Shown here piece by piece: positions 16,050 to 25,405 of a stretch of 57,391 nt of DNA. Each line of letters opens with the position of its first letter. Position 1 is the stretch's first letter. The notes under the pieces are model-generated. The model ran no database searches. It had not been told where the DNA came from and saw only the letters and a program-made list of their open reading frames with translations. The stretch is from contig JAQBYI010000020.1 in assembly GCA_027622655.1 (NCBI GenBank), forward strand, positions 1-57,391, read 5' to 3'. The position numbers and the translations under genes were made by a program. Source of the stretch: Gemmatimonadota bacterium. GTDB taxonomy: Bacteria > Gemmatimonadota > Gemmatimonadetes > Gemmatimonadales > Gemmatimonadaceae.

Positions 16050-16533
16050 CGCCTGCCTCCGCTGCGGCCACGTCGAGCCGCGTGAAGAGGTCGGCCATCT
16101 CAAGCGCAGCGAGCGCAGCGTCGGCGCCCTTGTTCCCATGCGCGCCACCGGAGCGCGCTTCGGCCTGGTCGTCATTGTCGGTGGTCAAAACCCCGAACCC
16201 GATCGGCACCGCGAACTCCCGCTGCAACGCAGCAAGGCCGCGTGCGGCCTCCCCGGCCACATAGTCGAAGTGCGGCGTTTCGCCGCGGATCACCGCACCA
16301 ACTGCCACGATCGCGTCGTAGCGCTCGGTGGCGAGCAAGCGCTCGGCGGCCGCCGGTAGTTCCCACGCACCCGGCACCCACACCGTGTCAATGTCATCGA
16401 GTTTGACACCATGACGCACGAGGCACTCGACGGCGCCGTTGAGGAGCTTCTTCGTTACTTCGTCGTTAAACCGACTGGCAAGCACGGCAATCCGGCGTCC
16501 GTCGCCGGCCGGCGCTCCCTGGAACTCCGCCAT
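16033..16533 (-). CDS. ribH: 6,7-dimethyl-8-ribityllumazine synthase
   Basis: A 166-residue lumazine synthase, which condenses the ribulose-phosphate-derived butanone with the pyrimidine to give the riboflavin precursor. Conserved parts are ASRFNDEVTKKLLNGA, the VPGAWELP motif, the GAVIRGETPHFDYVAGEAARG loop with the catalytic histidine, and FGVLTTDNDDQAEARSGG. The ATG at 16533 overlaps the ribBA stop by one base (TGATG). Family members assemble into 60-mers or smaller rings. Confidence 0.96.
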   Translation of the reverse strand: MAEFQGAPAGDGRRIAVLASRFNDEVTKKLLNGAVECLVRHGVKLDDIDTVWVPGAWELPAAAERLLATERYDAIVAVGAVIRGETPHFDYVAGEAARGLAALQREFAVPIGFGVLTTDNDDQAEARSGGAHGNKGADAALAALEMADLFTRLDVAAAEAGDAGSD

Positions 16534-17789
16534 CAAAGCGCCCGGAGGTGGCCGAGCTTCCGGCGCTTGGTTTCCAGATAGTCGGCGTTGTCGCGCGATT
16601 CCGGCGCCATCAACGGCACGCGATCGTGTACATGCAGACCGTACCCCTCGAGTCCGACCAGCTTCTTGGGATTGTTCGTGATTGGCCGAATGCCTGTGAG
16701 ACCCACATCCAGCAGGATCTGAGCGCCGATGCCGTAGTTGCGAAGATCGGGGGCAAAGCCCAGACGCTCGTTGGCTTCGACGGTATCCGCGCCCTCGTCC
16801 TGCAGCTGATAGGCCTTGAGCTTGTTCAGGAGGCCGATGCCACGACCTTCCTGATCGAGGTAGACGATCACGCCGCTACCGTTCTTCGCGATCATGGCCA
16901 TCGCAGTGTGCAGTTGCCAGCCGCAATCGCAGCGAGCGGAGTGAAAGACGTCACCAGTGAGGCACTTGGAGTGCATACGGGCGAGCACATCGTCCTTCCC
17001 TTCAACGTCACCGAAAACGAGCGCGACGTGTTCGTGGTCGTCCACGTCATTGGAATAGCCAATGATCCGAAAATCGCCGAACTCCGTCGGCAGTCGCGCC
17101 TCGGCGACGCGATGGACCAGCCGCTCGGTGCAGAGGCGGTGGGCGACGAGCTGCGCAACCGTGATGAACGTGAGGGCGTGCTTTGCAGCAAAGGCCTCGA
17201 GCTCGGGTCGCTTGGACGTCGTACCGTCGTCATTGAGGATTTCACAAATGACCCCGGCCGGCTGGAGGTTCGCCAGCCGCATCAGATCGACTGCTGCCTC
17301 CGTGTGACCCACTCGCTGCAGCACCCCGCCCTGACGCGCGCGAAGCGGATGCACATGCCCCGGACGCCGCAGGTCCGACGGCACCGCGCGGGGATCGACA
17401 GCCGCTCGAATGGTGGCGGCCCGGTCCGCTGCGCTGATTCCGGTGGTCACTCCAAATCGCGCTGCGCCGTCGATGGTCACCGTGTATGCAGTTCGCATCG
17501 CTTCGGTGTTCTCGGCGCCCATCATTGGCAGTTCGAGGTGATCAACGCGGTCTGGAGCCATCGCGAGGCAGATCATCCCCTTGGCCCGCATAAGGAAGTT
17601 GACCTTCTCGGCAGTGATGAACTCGGCAGCGCCAATCAGATCACCTTCGTTCTCGCGGTCTTCATCGTCGGCGACGACAATGAACTTGCCCGCCTTCAGG
17701 TCCTCAATGGCCTGCTCAATCGTTCCAAATACCATGGGTGCACCGACCGGCATCGTAGACGCCAGTCGTTCCTTGTCAGAGTTGATCAT
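16533..17789 (-). CDS. ribBA: bifunctional DHBP synthase / GTP cyclohydrolase II (RibBA)
   Basis: A 418-residue fusion of two riboflavin enzymes. The N-terminal half is 3,4-dihydroxy-2-butanone-4-phosphate synthase with the acidic metal site DDEDRENEGD (41-50), FGVTTGISAADRAAT and GHTEAAVDLMRLA. The C-terminal half is GTP cyclohydrolase II with the zinc cysteines in CLTGDVFHSARCDCGWQL and the YLDQEGRGIGLLNKLKAY loop. Start at 17789, 13 bases inside the ribE end; longer readings overlap ribE fully. All catalytic motifs I know are present in both halves. Confidence 0.95.
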   Translation of the reverse strand: MINSDKERLASTMPVGAPMVFGTIEQAIEDLKAGKFIVVADDEDRENEGDLIGAAEFITAEKVNFLMRAKGMICLAMAPDRVDHLELPMMGAENTEAMRTAYTVTIDGAARFGVTTGISAADRAATIRAAVDPRAVPSDLRRPGHVHPLRARQGGVLQRVGHTEAAVDLMRLANLQPAGVICEILNDDGTTSKRPELEAFAAKHALTFITVAQLVAHRLCTERLVHRVAEARLPTEFGDFRIIGYSNDVDDHEHVALVFGDVEGKDDVLARMHSKCLTGDVFHSARCDCGWQLHTAMAMIAKNGSGVIVYLDQEGRGIGLLNKLKAYQLQDEGADTVEANERLGFAPDLRNYGIGAQILLDVGLTGIRPITNNPKKLVGLEGYGLHVHDRVPLMAPESRDNADYLETKRRKLGHLRAL

Positions 17790-18390
17790 GAGTGGCCGCC
17801 GCAAATGAGCCTGCCGCGAGCCGTTGTGCGTACTTCCCGAGCACGTCCGCTTCCACGTGAACCGTGTCACCGATCGCAAGCTCTGCCAATGTCGTGTGGC
17901 GAAGTGTGAACTCGATGAGGGACAGCTGAATCGCATCCGGCTCACGGAGTTCGTTGATGGTGAGGCTCACGCCATCCACGGCGATCGATCCGTGCGGGAC
18001 GACCAGTGGCGCCAGCGCGGGCGTGAGTGCGATCTCGATCAATCGCGCATCTCCAGCCGTGACGATGTCGGTCACTTCTGCGACAGCGTCCACATGGCCA
18101 AGTACGAAATGCCCGCCCAGCCGGTCCGACGCACGGAGCGCACGCTCGAGGTTCAACCGGCGACCAACCATCCATCCGGCCATCGCCGTTCGCGAGAGCG
18201 TCGTCTGAACCGCGGCAGCCGTGAACCACCCGCTTCCGGCCTCTCGCACGGTCAGGCAGGCGCCGTTGACTGCGATCGATTCGCCCAACGCGAGGTCGCT
18301 GTAGGCGCAGGCAATACGAAACTCGCGCCCGGCCTCAGTGTCCGAGGTCCGTTCGAGTGTTCCGATATCAGTTATAAGTCCGGTGAACAT
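17776..18390 (-). CDS. ribE: riboflavin synthase alpha subunit
   Basis: A 204-residue riboflavin synthase, which dismutates two lumazine molecules into riboflavin and the pyrimidine. It begins with the invariant MFTGLITDIGTLE and has the two repeated beta-barrel halves, each with a GxSIAVNGACLTV or GSIAVDGVSLTIN motif. GHFVLGHVDAVAEV is the typical segment of the first half. The start overlaps the ribD stop (TGATG). The gene symbol is ribE or ribC depending on species. Confidence 0.95.
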   Translation of the reverse strand: MFTGLITDIGTLERTSDTEAGREFRIACAYSDLALGESIAVNGACLTVREAGSGWFTAAAVQTTLSRTAMAGWMVGRRLNLERALRASDRLGGHFVLGHVDAVAEVTDIVTAGDARLIEIALTPALAPLVVPHGSIAVDGVSLTINELREPDAIQLSLIEFTLRHTTLAELAIGDTVHVEADVLGKYAQRLAAGSFAAATHDQL

Positions 18391-19484
18391 CAGGTCATGC
18401 GTGCGCGCGGATCGTAAACAGTCATGACGTCGGGGCCGAAGCGGTGCCTCGCGACTACGCGGAACCTGTCAAGAAACGATGCGTTGTCGAACGCGGCGAT
18501 CGCCCCGGCACCCAAGCGTCGGGGTGCGCGAAAGATAACGATTCGGTCGACGACTCGCGCAGCCAGGAAAGCCTTCGCCATCCCCGGTCCGGCCTCAACA
18601 AGCAGCGCCCGAACATCGTGCCGGACAAGGAGTTGCAGCGCCCGCCCGAGGGTCCGAGCATGCAGAACTTCTACGCCCTTCCGGAAGAGCTTCAGTTCAC
18701 GGCGAGGGGCCTTGGCTGCCGCTACGACAACGGTCGGAACGCGCATCGCCGACGCGACCAGTCGAGACTTCAGTGGCAACCGCGATCGACGGTCGAAAAC
18801 CACACGGACCGGTGGAACGCGTGGAAGGCGCACAAGACGCACGGTGAGATCCGGATCGTCCGCCAGGGCCGTACCGATTCCAATGGCAATCGCATCGCTC
18901 TGCGCCCGCATGCGGTGGACTTCCCGGTTCGCCGCTGCGGCAGTGATTGTGGCGCGACGTTTCCCACGGCGTGCGACCGCGCCATCGGCGGACAGTGCAA
19001 TTTTGAGCGTCACCCAAGGGCGACCTGGAGCCGTGTGGACGAAGAAGAACGCCGCATTCAGCTCTCGTGCGGCCTCGGCTTCCAAGCCAAACTCCACGAC
19101 AATTCCCGCACGCCGAAGTTTGCGGGCACCGCCGCCAGAGTGACCGCCGGGATCGCGAACGGCGCAGACGACTCGAGCGACGCCCGCGGCGATCAAGGCA
19201 TCAGTGCACGGTGGAGTTTTCCCCCAATGGGCGCACGGTTCGAGCGTGACGAACACGGTGGCGCCGCGGGCTTTTGCGCCGGCCTTGGCGAGTGCCACGA
19301 CTTCGGCGTGCGCCGATCCGAACCGAGCGTGATACCCCTCCCCAACGATACGACCCGCACGAACGACGACGGCGCCGACCATCGGGTTCGGCACCGTCTG
19401 TCCCCAGCCGCGGCGGGCCAGCGCGAGCGCGCGTTTCATCCACGCGCGCTCACGCTCCGCCGGCGTTGGCCGGCGGGTACCCAT
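18390..19484 (-). CDS. ribD: bifunctional riboflavin deaminase/reductase RibD
   Basis: A 364-residue fusion. The N-terminal deaminase has the zinc motifs HAEVVAL and PCAHWGKTPPC; the C-terminal reductase has KIALSADGAVA and ADDPDLTVR, the NADPH and substrate site. In the deaminase the usual DPNPxVxGxG loop reads DPGGHSGGGA, a local departure of unknown effect. The start at 19484 gives the expected N-terminus (ERERAWMKRALALARRGWGQTVPNP) and leaves 4 bases after the upstream gene. First of four overlapping riboflavin genes; no FMN riboswitch is visible upstream, where an outer membrane protein gene lies. Confidence 0.93.
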   Translation of the reverse strand: MGTRRPTPAERERAWMKRALALARRGWGQTVPNPMVGAVVVRAGRIVGEGYHARFGSAHAEVVALAKAGAKARGATVFVTLEPCAHWGKTPPCTDALIAAGVARVVCAVRDPGGHSGGGARKLRRAGIVVEFGLEAEAARELNAAFFFVHTAPGRPWVTLKIALSADGAVARRGKRRATITAAAANREVHRMRAQSDAIAIGIGTALADDPDLTVRLVRLPRVPPVRVVFDRRSRLPLKSRLVASAMRVPTVVVAAAKAPRRELKLFRKGVEVLHARTLGRALQLLVRHDVRALLVEAGPGMAKAFLAARVVDRIVIFRAPRRLGAGAIAAFDNASFLDRFRVVARHRFGPDVMTVYDPRARMT

Positions 19485-19488
19485 TCCG

Positions 19489-20451
19489 CTAGAACGCGAT
19501 GCGGAGGCCACCCGAGAGGTAAGTCCGCGAATCGCTCGCCGGCTTGTCAAATGTGTTGAACGGCGTCGGCAGCGAGCCACCGCTCACTTGCCCTGCCTCG
19601 GCCACGAGTTTGAACACGAAGAAGTTGATCATCGCTCCCGCGAATACGTTCGTGCGCGTCATGCTCATGCTTGCAGAGGCGTTTGCGGTCTGGCCACTCT
19701 CGCTTGCCACGATGTCGGCGGACGCCTTGTAGCTGTCCTGACCCACGCCAGCCTGGAGACCAAAGATCAAGAAAGTCTTGGCCGCCACGATCCTGACTGC
19801 GGACATCTTCACAGAGAAGTCGTTAAGTGCGAACGACCCTGAGCTGCCGCCGGATGAACCCGAAAGCGAGATAGTCGGGAGATCGCGTTGCAGGTAGCTG
19901 ACGTAGACACCGGGAGTCAGCACCGACTCGTCCAGGATGCCGACGCGAACGCCGTAGCCGAGCTTCAGGTTTCCGTCAGGCGCCGTTACCGAAAAATCGC
20001 CGTCGCTGCCTTCGATGTCCGGGATGTAGAGCGCGCTCACGAGCGCATCCACAGCTCCGATGTGGGTGGCACCGAGATTGAAGCCCTTCCATATGCCGAA
20101 TGACGCATCGACGCCGACGCCCGGAACGATCGTTTCCTCGGTCGTGTAGCTCTGCGGCGCGCTGTCGGTACGGAACGGCACATCCCCGATGTTGGGGAAT
20201 GCACCGTTCATCACGCCCGTTCCGCGGATGCTGAGGGCAAACCGCCCAAGTCCGCCGAGCGCGCCGCTCTGCCCGAGCGTGCTGCTGCCGCCAGCGACCG
20301 CCGTAGCAAGCTGCGGCGTCATGTAGTTGACGAGATCGACTGACGCGTAGCAGGCCTGACGCGCAAAAATCGGCGCACTTGCGCACTGCGCGCCAAGCGG
20401 CGCCGCAAACGCGGTTCCGATCACAGCTGCGACAACGAGACGTGACTTCAT
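19489..20451 (-). CDS. putative outer membrane beta-barrel protein
   Basis: A 320-residue exported protein. It has a signal peptide (MKSRLVVAAVIGTAFAAPLGAQ), a short cysteine pair (CASAPIFARQAC) after the cleavage site, and then alternating polar/aromatic strands ending GGLRIAF. The C-terminal phenylalanine is typical of proteins inserted by the BAM machinery. No catalytic motif is visible and I do not recognise the family; a porin-like or structural role is possible. Start chosen at 20451, with GGGGAG just upstream. It lies between purM and ribD and may be co-transcribed with either. Confidence 0.75.
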   Translation of the reverse strand: MKSRLVVAAVIGTAFAAPLGAQCASAPIFARQACYASVDLVNYMTPQLATAVAGGSSTLGQSGALGGLGRFALSIRGTGVMNGAFPNIGDVPFRTDSAPQSYTTEETIVPGVGVDASFGIWKGFNLGATHIGAVDALVSALYIPDIEGSDGDFSVTAPDGNLKLGYGVRVGILDESVLTPGVYVSYLQRDLPTISLSGSSGGSSGSFALNDFSVKMSAVRIVAAKTFLIFGLQAGVGQDSYKASADIVASESGQTANASASMSMTRTNVFAGAMINFFVFKLVAEAGQVSGGSLPTPFNTFDKPASDSRTYLSGGLRIAF

Positions 20452-20464
20452 TCGCTCCCCGTTT

Positions 20465-21499
20465 CTAGTTGAGTTCGACCCGACCGCTCCCTGCCCGCAG
20501 TCGGCCAATTTCCCACGAATCCACTGAACCGCGCCTTGCGCTGGCGCACACCGCATCGGCGCCAGCCTCGTCCGTGGCAACCACCATTCCGACACCCATG
20601 TTGAAGGCGCGGAACATTTCGGAGTCGGACACGCCGCCTCCTTTTTGTAGGACGCGGAAGACCCCCGGAACGTCCCATGATTTGGTATTCACGATGGCGT
20701 CGATGTCGGGCGGCAGGGCCCGGTCGAGGTTTCCGGGAATTCCGCCGCCCGTAATGTGGGCCATCGCGTGCACATGGCCAAGAACCGGTTTGAGAACGCC
20801 CAGATACGACCGGTGGACGGCAAGCAGCACGTCGGCCACGGTTCGCCCGTCGGCGCCGGGGAACGGATCTGACGGACCCAACTTCAGCCGATCGCGAACG
20901 ATCGTGCGCGCAAGCGAATAGCCGTTCGTGTGGAGTCCGCTGCTGCCGAGCGCGATCAGCACGTCTCCCGCACGCGCACCACCGCGGGAGATCACCTGCC
21001 CTTCCTCCACGGCACCGACGATGAAGCCGGCGAGATCGTAGTCCGGTGGCGTATAAAGGCCTGGCATCTCTGCCGTTTCGCCCCCGATAAGTGCGCAACC
21101 GTTCTCGATGCAGCCAGCGGCAACGCCGCGCACGATGGCCTCGACCGTCTCGGGGACGAGCTTGCCGAAGGCGACGTAGTCCAAAAAGAACAACGGAACG
21201 GCGCCCTGAACGAGAATGTCGTTCACGCAATGGTTCACGAGGTCGTGGCCCACGGTATCGTGGCGGTCGGCCTCGATTGCGACCTTGATCTTGGTGCCCA
21301 CTCCGTCCGCACTGGAGACGAGAAGTGGATCCTTCATCTCCTTGGGCACGCGGAACATGCCCCCGAATCCGCCGAACGCGCCGCGGGTTCCCGCCGTGAA
21401 CGTGCTTTCGACGAGCGACTTGATGCGATGCTTGCTATCGTCGGCGGCAGCGATGTCGACGCCGGCCGAACGATAGTCGAGCGGTCGCGCCTCGCTCAC
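20465..21499 (-). CDS. purM: phosphoribosylformylglycinamidine cyclo-ligase (AIR synthetase)
   Basis: A 344-residue PurM, which closes the imidazole ring in purine synthesis using ATP. Signatures are the glycine-rich AGTRGAFGGFGGMF, SSADGVGTKIKVA, GHDLVNHCVNDILVQGA and ALIGGETAEMPGLY. It is not SelD: the purine-type DGVGTK motif and the lack of a selenophosphate-synthetase Cys/Sec loop near the N-terminus argue against that. Starts with GTG overlapping the kinase stop (GTGA). Confidence 0.96.
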   Translation of the reverse strand: MSEARPLDYRSAGVDIAAADDSKHRIKSLVESTFTAGTRGAFGGFGGMFRVPKEMKDPLLVSSADGVGTKIKVAIEADRHDTVGHDLVNHCVNDILVQGAVPLFFLDYVAFGKLVPETVEAIVRGVAAGCIENGCALIGGETAEMPGLYTPPDYDLAGFIVGAVEEGQVISRGGARAGDVLIALGSSGLHTNGYSLARTIVRDRLKLGPSDPFPGADGRTVADVLLAVHRSYLGVLKPVLGHVHAMAHITGGGIPGNLDRALPPDIDAIVNTKSWDVPGVFRVLQKGGGVSDSEMFRAFNMGVGMVVATDEAGADAVCASARRGSVDSWEIGRLRAGSGRVELN

Positions 21500-22410
21500 G
21501 GCACCTCGGCGTCGAACGCCACGAGGGAGTGAAACTCCGCGAGACGGGCCGCGATGTCGTCCTTGTTGACTTCGAGCAAGCGCCCGATCGAGAAGCCCTC
21601 AACCACGAACGAACCCATCACAGAACCGAAGACGACCGCGCGCCGCAGATTGGCCTCGCTGAGGTCGTCAGTGCTTGCGAGGTAACCCACGAATCCACCG
21701 GCGAACGAATCGCCGGCGCCAGTCGGGTCGAACACCGCTTCTAGCGGGTACGCGGGTGCGAAGAACACGCGGTCCCCGTGAAACATGAACGCGCCGTGCT
21801 CACCCTTCTTGATGACAACCGTTTTCGGACCTCGCTCCATTATCCAGCGCGCGGCTTTGACGAGGTTGACCTGCTCCGTGAGCTGGCGAGCTTCCGAATC
21901 GTTGAGAGTGATCAGGTCCACGCGCCCGAGCAACTTGACCACATCATCGCGGCGGCTCTCGATCCAGAAGTTCATCGTATCGCACGCCACCAGCTTCGGG
22001 CTCTCGACCTGCTCGAGCACGTCGAGTTGCAGCCGGGGATCGATGTTGCCTAGGAAGACATACTTCGCCGTCCTGAACTGCGCGGGAATCTTCGGACGGA
22101 AGTGGGAGAAGACACCAAGCTTCGTTTCCAGGGATTCCGCGGAATTCAGGTCGTGCCCGTAGCGGCCGCGCCAGCGAAACGACTCCCCTTCTGCGCGCTC
22201 GAGGCCCGAAAGGTCCACGCCGCGCGATACGAGCTCGAGCAACTTCTCCTCGGGATAGTCGGCCCCGATCACCCCAACGAGTTGGACGCGCGTGAAATGC
22301 GACGCGCTCGCCGCGAAGTAGGTGGCGGAACCGCCGAGCGCATCGTCGACCCTGCCGAAGGGCGTCTCGACCGAGTCGAGCGCGACTGAACCAACAACGA
22401 GGACTGTCAT
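21496..22410 (-). CDS. PfkB-family carbohydrate/nucleoside kinase
   Basis: A 304-residue ribokinase-fold kinase. The N-terminus MTVLVVGSVALDSVETP and GGSATYFAASASHF form the substrate-binding region; DPTGAGDSFAGGF near the C-terminus holds the catalytic aspartate and anion hole. The substrate is not clear from sequence. Overlap with purM may hint at a nucleoside or ribose substrate, but this is only context. Start set at ATG 22410; the upstream extension is basic, low-complexity and unlike the family. Confidence 0.87.
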   Translation of the reverse strand: MTVLVVGSVALDSVETPFGRVDDALGGSATYFAASASHFTRVQLVGVIGADYPEEKLLELVSRGVDLSGLERAEGESFRWRGRYGHDLNSAESLETKLGVFSHFRPKIPAQFRTAKYVFLGNIDPRLQLDVLEQVESPKLVACDTMNFWIESRRDDVVKLLGRVDLITLNDSEARQLTEQVNLVKAARWIMERGPKTVVIKKGEHGAFMFHGDRVFFAPAYPLEAVFDPTGAGDSFAGGFVGYLASTDDLSEANLRRAVVFGSVMGSFVVEGFSIGRLLEVNKDDIAARLAEFHSLVAFDAEVP

Positions 22411-22437
22411 CAGGAGAGGAAGATCATCGAAGTTTGA

Positions 22438-22453
22438 GCCACGCGTTCGTGGC
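22438..22453. other. short hairpin between argS and the PfkB kinase
   Basis: GCCACG and CGTGGC form a 6-bp stem with a 4-base loop in the 100-base gap between argS and the kinase gene. Next to it a 12-base unit (GCGCGGCGAAAC) occurs twice in tandem. There is no good U-tract, so a terminator role is doubtful. Confidence 0.3.
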
Positions 22454-22510
22454 GCGCGGCGAAACGCGCGGCGAAACGCGGATCGCACTCGCTATGTGCG
22501 CGAGGCGGAG

Positions 22511-24199
22511 TCACATGCGCTCCGGCGCCGAGATGCCAAGAACGTCGAGACCGTTTGCCAGCACGATGCGGGCGGCCTTGGCCAGCGCGAGCCGCGCCTG
22601 CATGATCGCATCCGGCTCGCCCAGAACATGGTGCTTGTGATACCAGAGATGTACGAGGCCGGCAGTGTCGTGCAGCCAGTTCGCCACACGATGCGGTTCA
22701 AGCGCGTCCGTGGCGCCGGCGAGCAATGCGGGCCAGTCCACGAGGGCCTTGATGAGTTCACGCTCCTCGGGCTGCGAGAGCACGTCCCACGACAACCCCT
22801 CGCCGGTGATCGATGCAGGATCCATCTCGCCGACCCGAAAGATCCCGCTCAACCGCGCGTGCGCCATCTGGATGTAGTAGACCGGATTCTCTTCCGACTG
22901 CGAGCGCGCGAGATCAACATCAAACACCAGTTGACTCTCGCCCTTTCGCATCAGGAAGAAGTACCGTACCGCGTCGCGCCCAACCTCATCGACGAGATCG
23001 CGCACAGTCACGTAGCTCCCGGCACGCTTGGAGATCTTCATTTCTTCTCCGCCGCGTACGACCGTGACCATCTGATGGAGGACGTACTCGGGGTAGCCAA
23101 CCGGAATCCCCATCTCGAGCGCCTGCAATCCGGCGCGGACGCGCGTGACCGTACTGTGGTGATCGGCGCCCTGCACGTCGATCGCACGCGCAAAACCCCG
23201 CTGCCACTTGGTCACGTGGTAAGCGACATCCGGCACGAAGTAGGTCGGCTCGCCGCCTTTCTCGGCACTCCGGCGCATGACGCGATCCTTGTCGTCTCCG
23301 AAATCGGTGGTCCTCAACCAAAGAGCGCCATCCTGTTCGAAGGCGTGCCCTGCCTTTGCGAGCTGCGCGAGCGTGTCGTCCACCCGGCCTTCGGTGTAGA
23401 GCGACGATTCGAGATAGTAGACGTCGAAGCGAACGCCGAACGCCTTTAGATCGGTGTCCTGCTCGCGGCGGAGATACCCCACCGCGAACCGTCGAACGTC
23501 ATCCCGAAGTTGGCCGTCAGCTTCCCACCCCGCCCTCAGACGCTCGCGCGCTGCATCAACCGCCACGCTCTCGCGACCGGCAAACGCATCGAGGTACGCG
23601 GCCGCAACTTCCGCGACATAGTCGCCGTGATAGTGGTCCTCAGCGAGCGGCTCGCCGACTGCTCGCCTGAAAACGCTGTCGCACAGCCGTTCAATCTGGC
23701 CGCCACCATCGTTGTAGTAGAACTCGCGCGTAACATTCCAACCGGCGTGGGCCAACAGCGACGAAATAGCGTCGCCGAGAGCAGCCTGCCGGCCGTGACC
23801 AACGTGCAGCGGACCGGTGGGGTTGGCCGACACGAACTCGATATTCACTGCGCGTCCACTGCCGCCGTTGGATCTGCCGTACGCGGCGCCTTCGGCGAGC
23901 ACGGTCGCGATGGTTGACGCCAGGTGGCCTGCGTCGAGGCGGAAGTTGATGAATCCGGGCCCGGCGATGCTCGACTCCGCCACGCCTGCCGCTCCGGGAT
24001 TCATCGCCGCGAGCAGATCACGTGCGATGTCGAGCGGTTTCCGGCGGAGCGGCTTGGCGAGCGCCATGGCCGCATTCGTGGCCCAATCGCCGTGCGCTGT
24101 ATCGCGTGGTCGCTCGAGCACGGGAACAAACGACTCGGGGGCGCCGAGCGATCGCGCCGCGCGTTCTACCTCGGTGCGGAGTCGCGCTTCGGAGTTCAC
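22511..24199 (-). CDS. argS: arginyl-tRNA synthetase
   Basis: A 562-residue class I synthetase that charges tRNA-Arg. The HIGH motif appears as HVGH in ANPTGPLHVGHGRQAALGD, and the KMSK loop as MKISKRAGSYVTVRDL. The N-terminal Add-1 domain and the C-terminal DALR anticodon-binding domain (ARLSGIF to the end) are present, giving the normal length. Starts at GTG overlapping the fmdB stop (GTGA). Confidence 0.96.
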   Translation of the reverse strand: MNSEARLRTEVERAARSLGAPESFVPVLERPRDTAHGDWATNAAMALAKPLRRKPLDIARDLLAAMNPGAAGVAESSIAGPGFINFRLDAGHLASTIATVLAEGAAYGRSNGGSGRAVNIEFVSANPTGPLHVGHGRQAALGDAISSLLAHAGWNVTREFYYNDGGGQIERLCDSVFRRAVGEPLAEDHYHGDYVAEVAAAYLDAFAGRESVAVDAARERLRAGWEADGQLRDDVRRFAVGYLRREQDTDLKAFGVRFDVYYLESSLYTEGRVDDTLAQLAKAGHAFEQDGALWLRTTDFGDDKDRVMRRSAEKGGEPTYFVPDVAYHVTKWQRGFARAIDVQGADHHSTVTRVRAGLQALEMGIPVGYPEYVLHQMVTVVRGGEEMKISKRAGSYVTVRDLVDEVGRDAVRYFFLMRKGESQLVFDVDLARSQSEENPVYYIQMAHARLSGIFRVGEMDPASITGEGLSWDVLSQPEERELIKALVDWPALLAGATDALEPHRVANWLHDTAGLVHLWYHKHHVLGEPDAIMQARLALAKAARIVLANGLDVLGISAPERM

Positions 24200-24657
24200 T
24201 TATCTGAACTGCCGCTCGAACTCGACGGTGCGGACGGCGCCTTCTTCGAGCTATCAGCCTTGCCGGATTTCGACTTTGCAGGCGAGGCGGGAGACTCGCC
24301 GCCCTTCGCGCCTGAGTCTGGCTTGGCAGATCCGCCGCCGTCTCCGGAACCAGATCCAGAGCCAGAACCAGTGCCGGCTCCATCACCCTTCGGCGCTGAG
24401 GCCGCATCCCCACCGGTCTTCTCGGCGGTGCTCGACGTGCCTTCAGGGCGGGCGCGTTGATCCTTCTTGCCGTCTTTCCCGTAGTCGGTGATGTAGAAAC
24501 CCGAGCCCTTGAACACGAGTCCACCGCCTGCGGAAATCCGACGTTCTGCTTCGAGCCCACACGTCGGACACGGCAGCGCTGAAGCTGCCTCACTCATGCG
24601 GAGCACGAAGTTCTCAAAATCATGCCCCGAAGGGCAGCGGTATTCGTACGTGGGCAC
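24196..24657 (-). CDS. FmdB-type zinc ribbon protein with low-complexity tail
   Basis: A 153-residue protein. Residues 1 to about 65 are the FmdB/CxxC regulatory zinc ribbon: MPTYEYRCPSGHDFE, then CPTC at about 30-33. The usual first CxxC has become CPSGH, so the site may use Cys-His. The conserved GGGLVFKGSGFYITDYG follows. The remaining 85 residues are a Gly/Ser/Lys/Asp-rich tail, (GS)n and KADSSKK-like, likely disordered. Function of the family is poorly known. GTG start with GAAGGA upstream; the stop overlaps argS. Confidence 0.85.
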   Translation of the reverse strand: MPTYEYRCPSGHDFENFVLRMSEAASALPCPTCGLEAERRISAGGGLVFKGSGFYITDYGKDGKKDQRARPEGTSSTAEKTGGDAASAPKGDGAGTGSGSGSGSGDGGGSAKPDSGAKGGESPASPAKSKSGKADSSKKAPSAPSSSSGSSDK

Positions 24658-24754
24658 GGCGCGGAGTCCTTCAGTAGGGAGGCAACGCTCACCGGTCGTG
24701 GTGACGGCGCGCCTGCGAAGTTTACCCCTGCGGCGACGGCGACGGCAGCCCGCG

Positions 24755-25372
24755 CTAAAAGATGAACGCAGCCAGGCCGATGCTGATCACGTCTGCGCTG
24801 AGCCGCGCGCCACTGTCGGCCTCGGCGATGAGTCCGACCGATCGCGTCGTACTCATGTAGTCCGCGTAGATCGACACTCCCATCTTGCTGGTGAGACGAA
24901 AGTCCCGGCCAATCCCGACGACCAGGCCAACGCTGTTGGCATGCATGTCGAGCGCGCCAACCTCCGGAAACGTGGCGTGAGCACGCACCAGTCCGAGCCC
25001 TGCCCCCGCCTTTATGAAGAAGTTCTCTTCGGCCTTCGGGTACCACTGGGCATTGAGCGTGACCCACGAGAGCGCCCAGCCACCAGTGCCGTTGGCGATG
25101 GGGAAACTCGCGTTGAACAGATTCGCTTCAAGTGCGATCGTCAGTTGCGGGGCAACGTTGGCGGCTCCACGGATCAGCAATACAGGGCCGCTCAACCTAT
25201 CACCCTTGCACTTGGGCACGCATGACAGTCCGGCCGTGCCCGCACCCACACCAATGGAGGCGGTCATCCCGGCACGCTCGTTGTAGACACCCTGAGCGCC
25301 AGCCGACGTGGCCAGCCCGGCGGCGATCGCCGCGGCAACCGAGGCGTGAGCGATGCGGCGAATCATCTTCAT
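24755..25372 (-). CDS. small outer membrane beta-barrel protein
   Basis: A 205-residue exported protein with a signal peptide ending SAGAQ, followed by about eight predicted strands and a C-terminal phenylalanine (SIGLAAFIF). This layout resembles OmpA-like or OmpW-like 8-stranded barrels (TLNAQWYPKAEENFFIKAGAGLGLV). Two cysteines in CVPKCKG may form a disulphide in an outer loop. No ligand or activity can be assigned. It sits between the mutase and fmdB genes on the same strand. Confidence 0.72.
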   Translation of the reverse strand: MKMIRRIAHASVAAAIAAGLATSAGAQGVYNERAGMTASIGVGAGTAGLSCVPKCKGDRLSGPVLLIRGAANVAPQLTIALEANLFNASFPIANGTGGWALSWVTLNAQWYPKAEENFFIKAGAGLGLVRAHATFPEVGALDMHANSVGLVVGIGRDFRLTSKMGVSIYADYMSTTRSVGLIAEADSGARLSADVISIGLAAFIF

Positions 25373-25405
25373 GTCAAGGAAACTACTCCCCGCGCCTGCG
25401 CCGTG

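Noticed and set aside
20465-21499. purM read as selD, given selB in the window
   Set aside because: The purine-type motifs DGVGTKIKVA and GGETAEMPG are those of PurM, and no SelD Cys/Sec loop is present.
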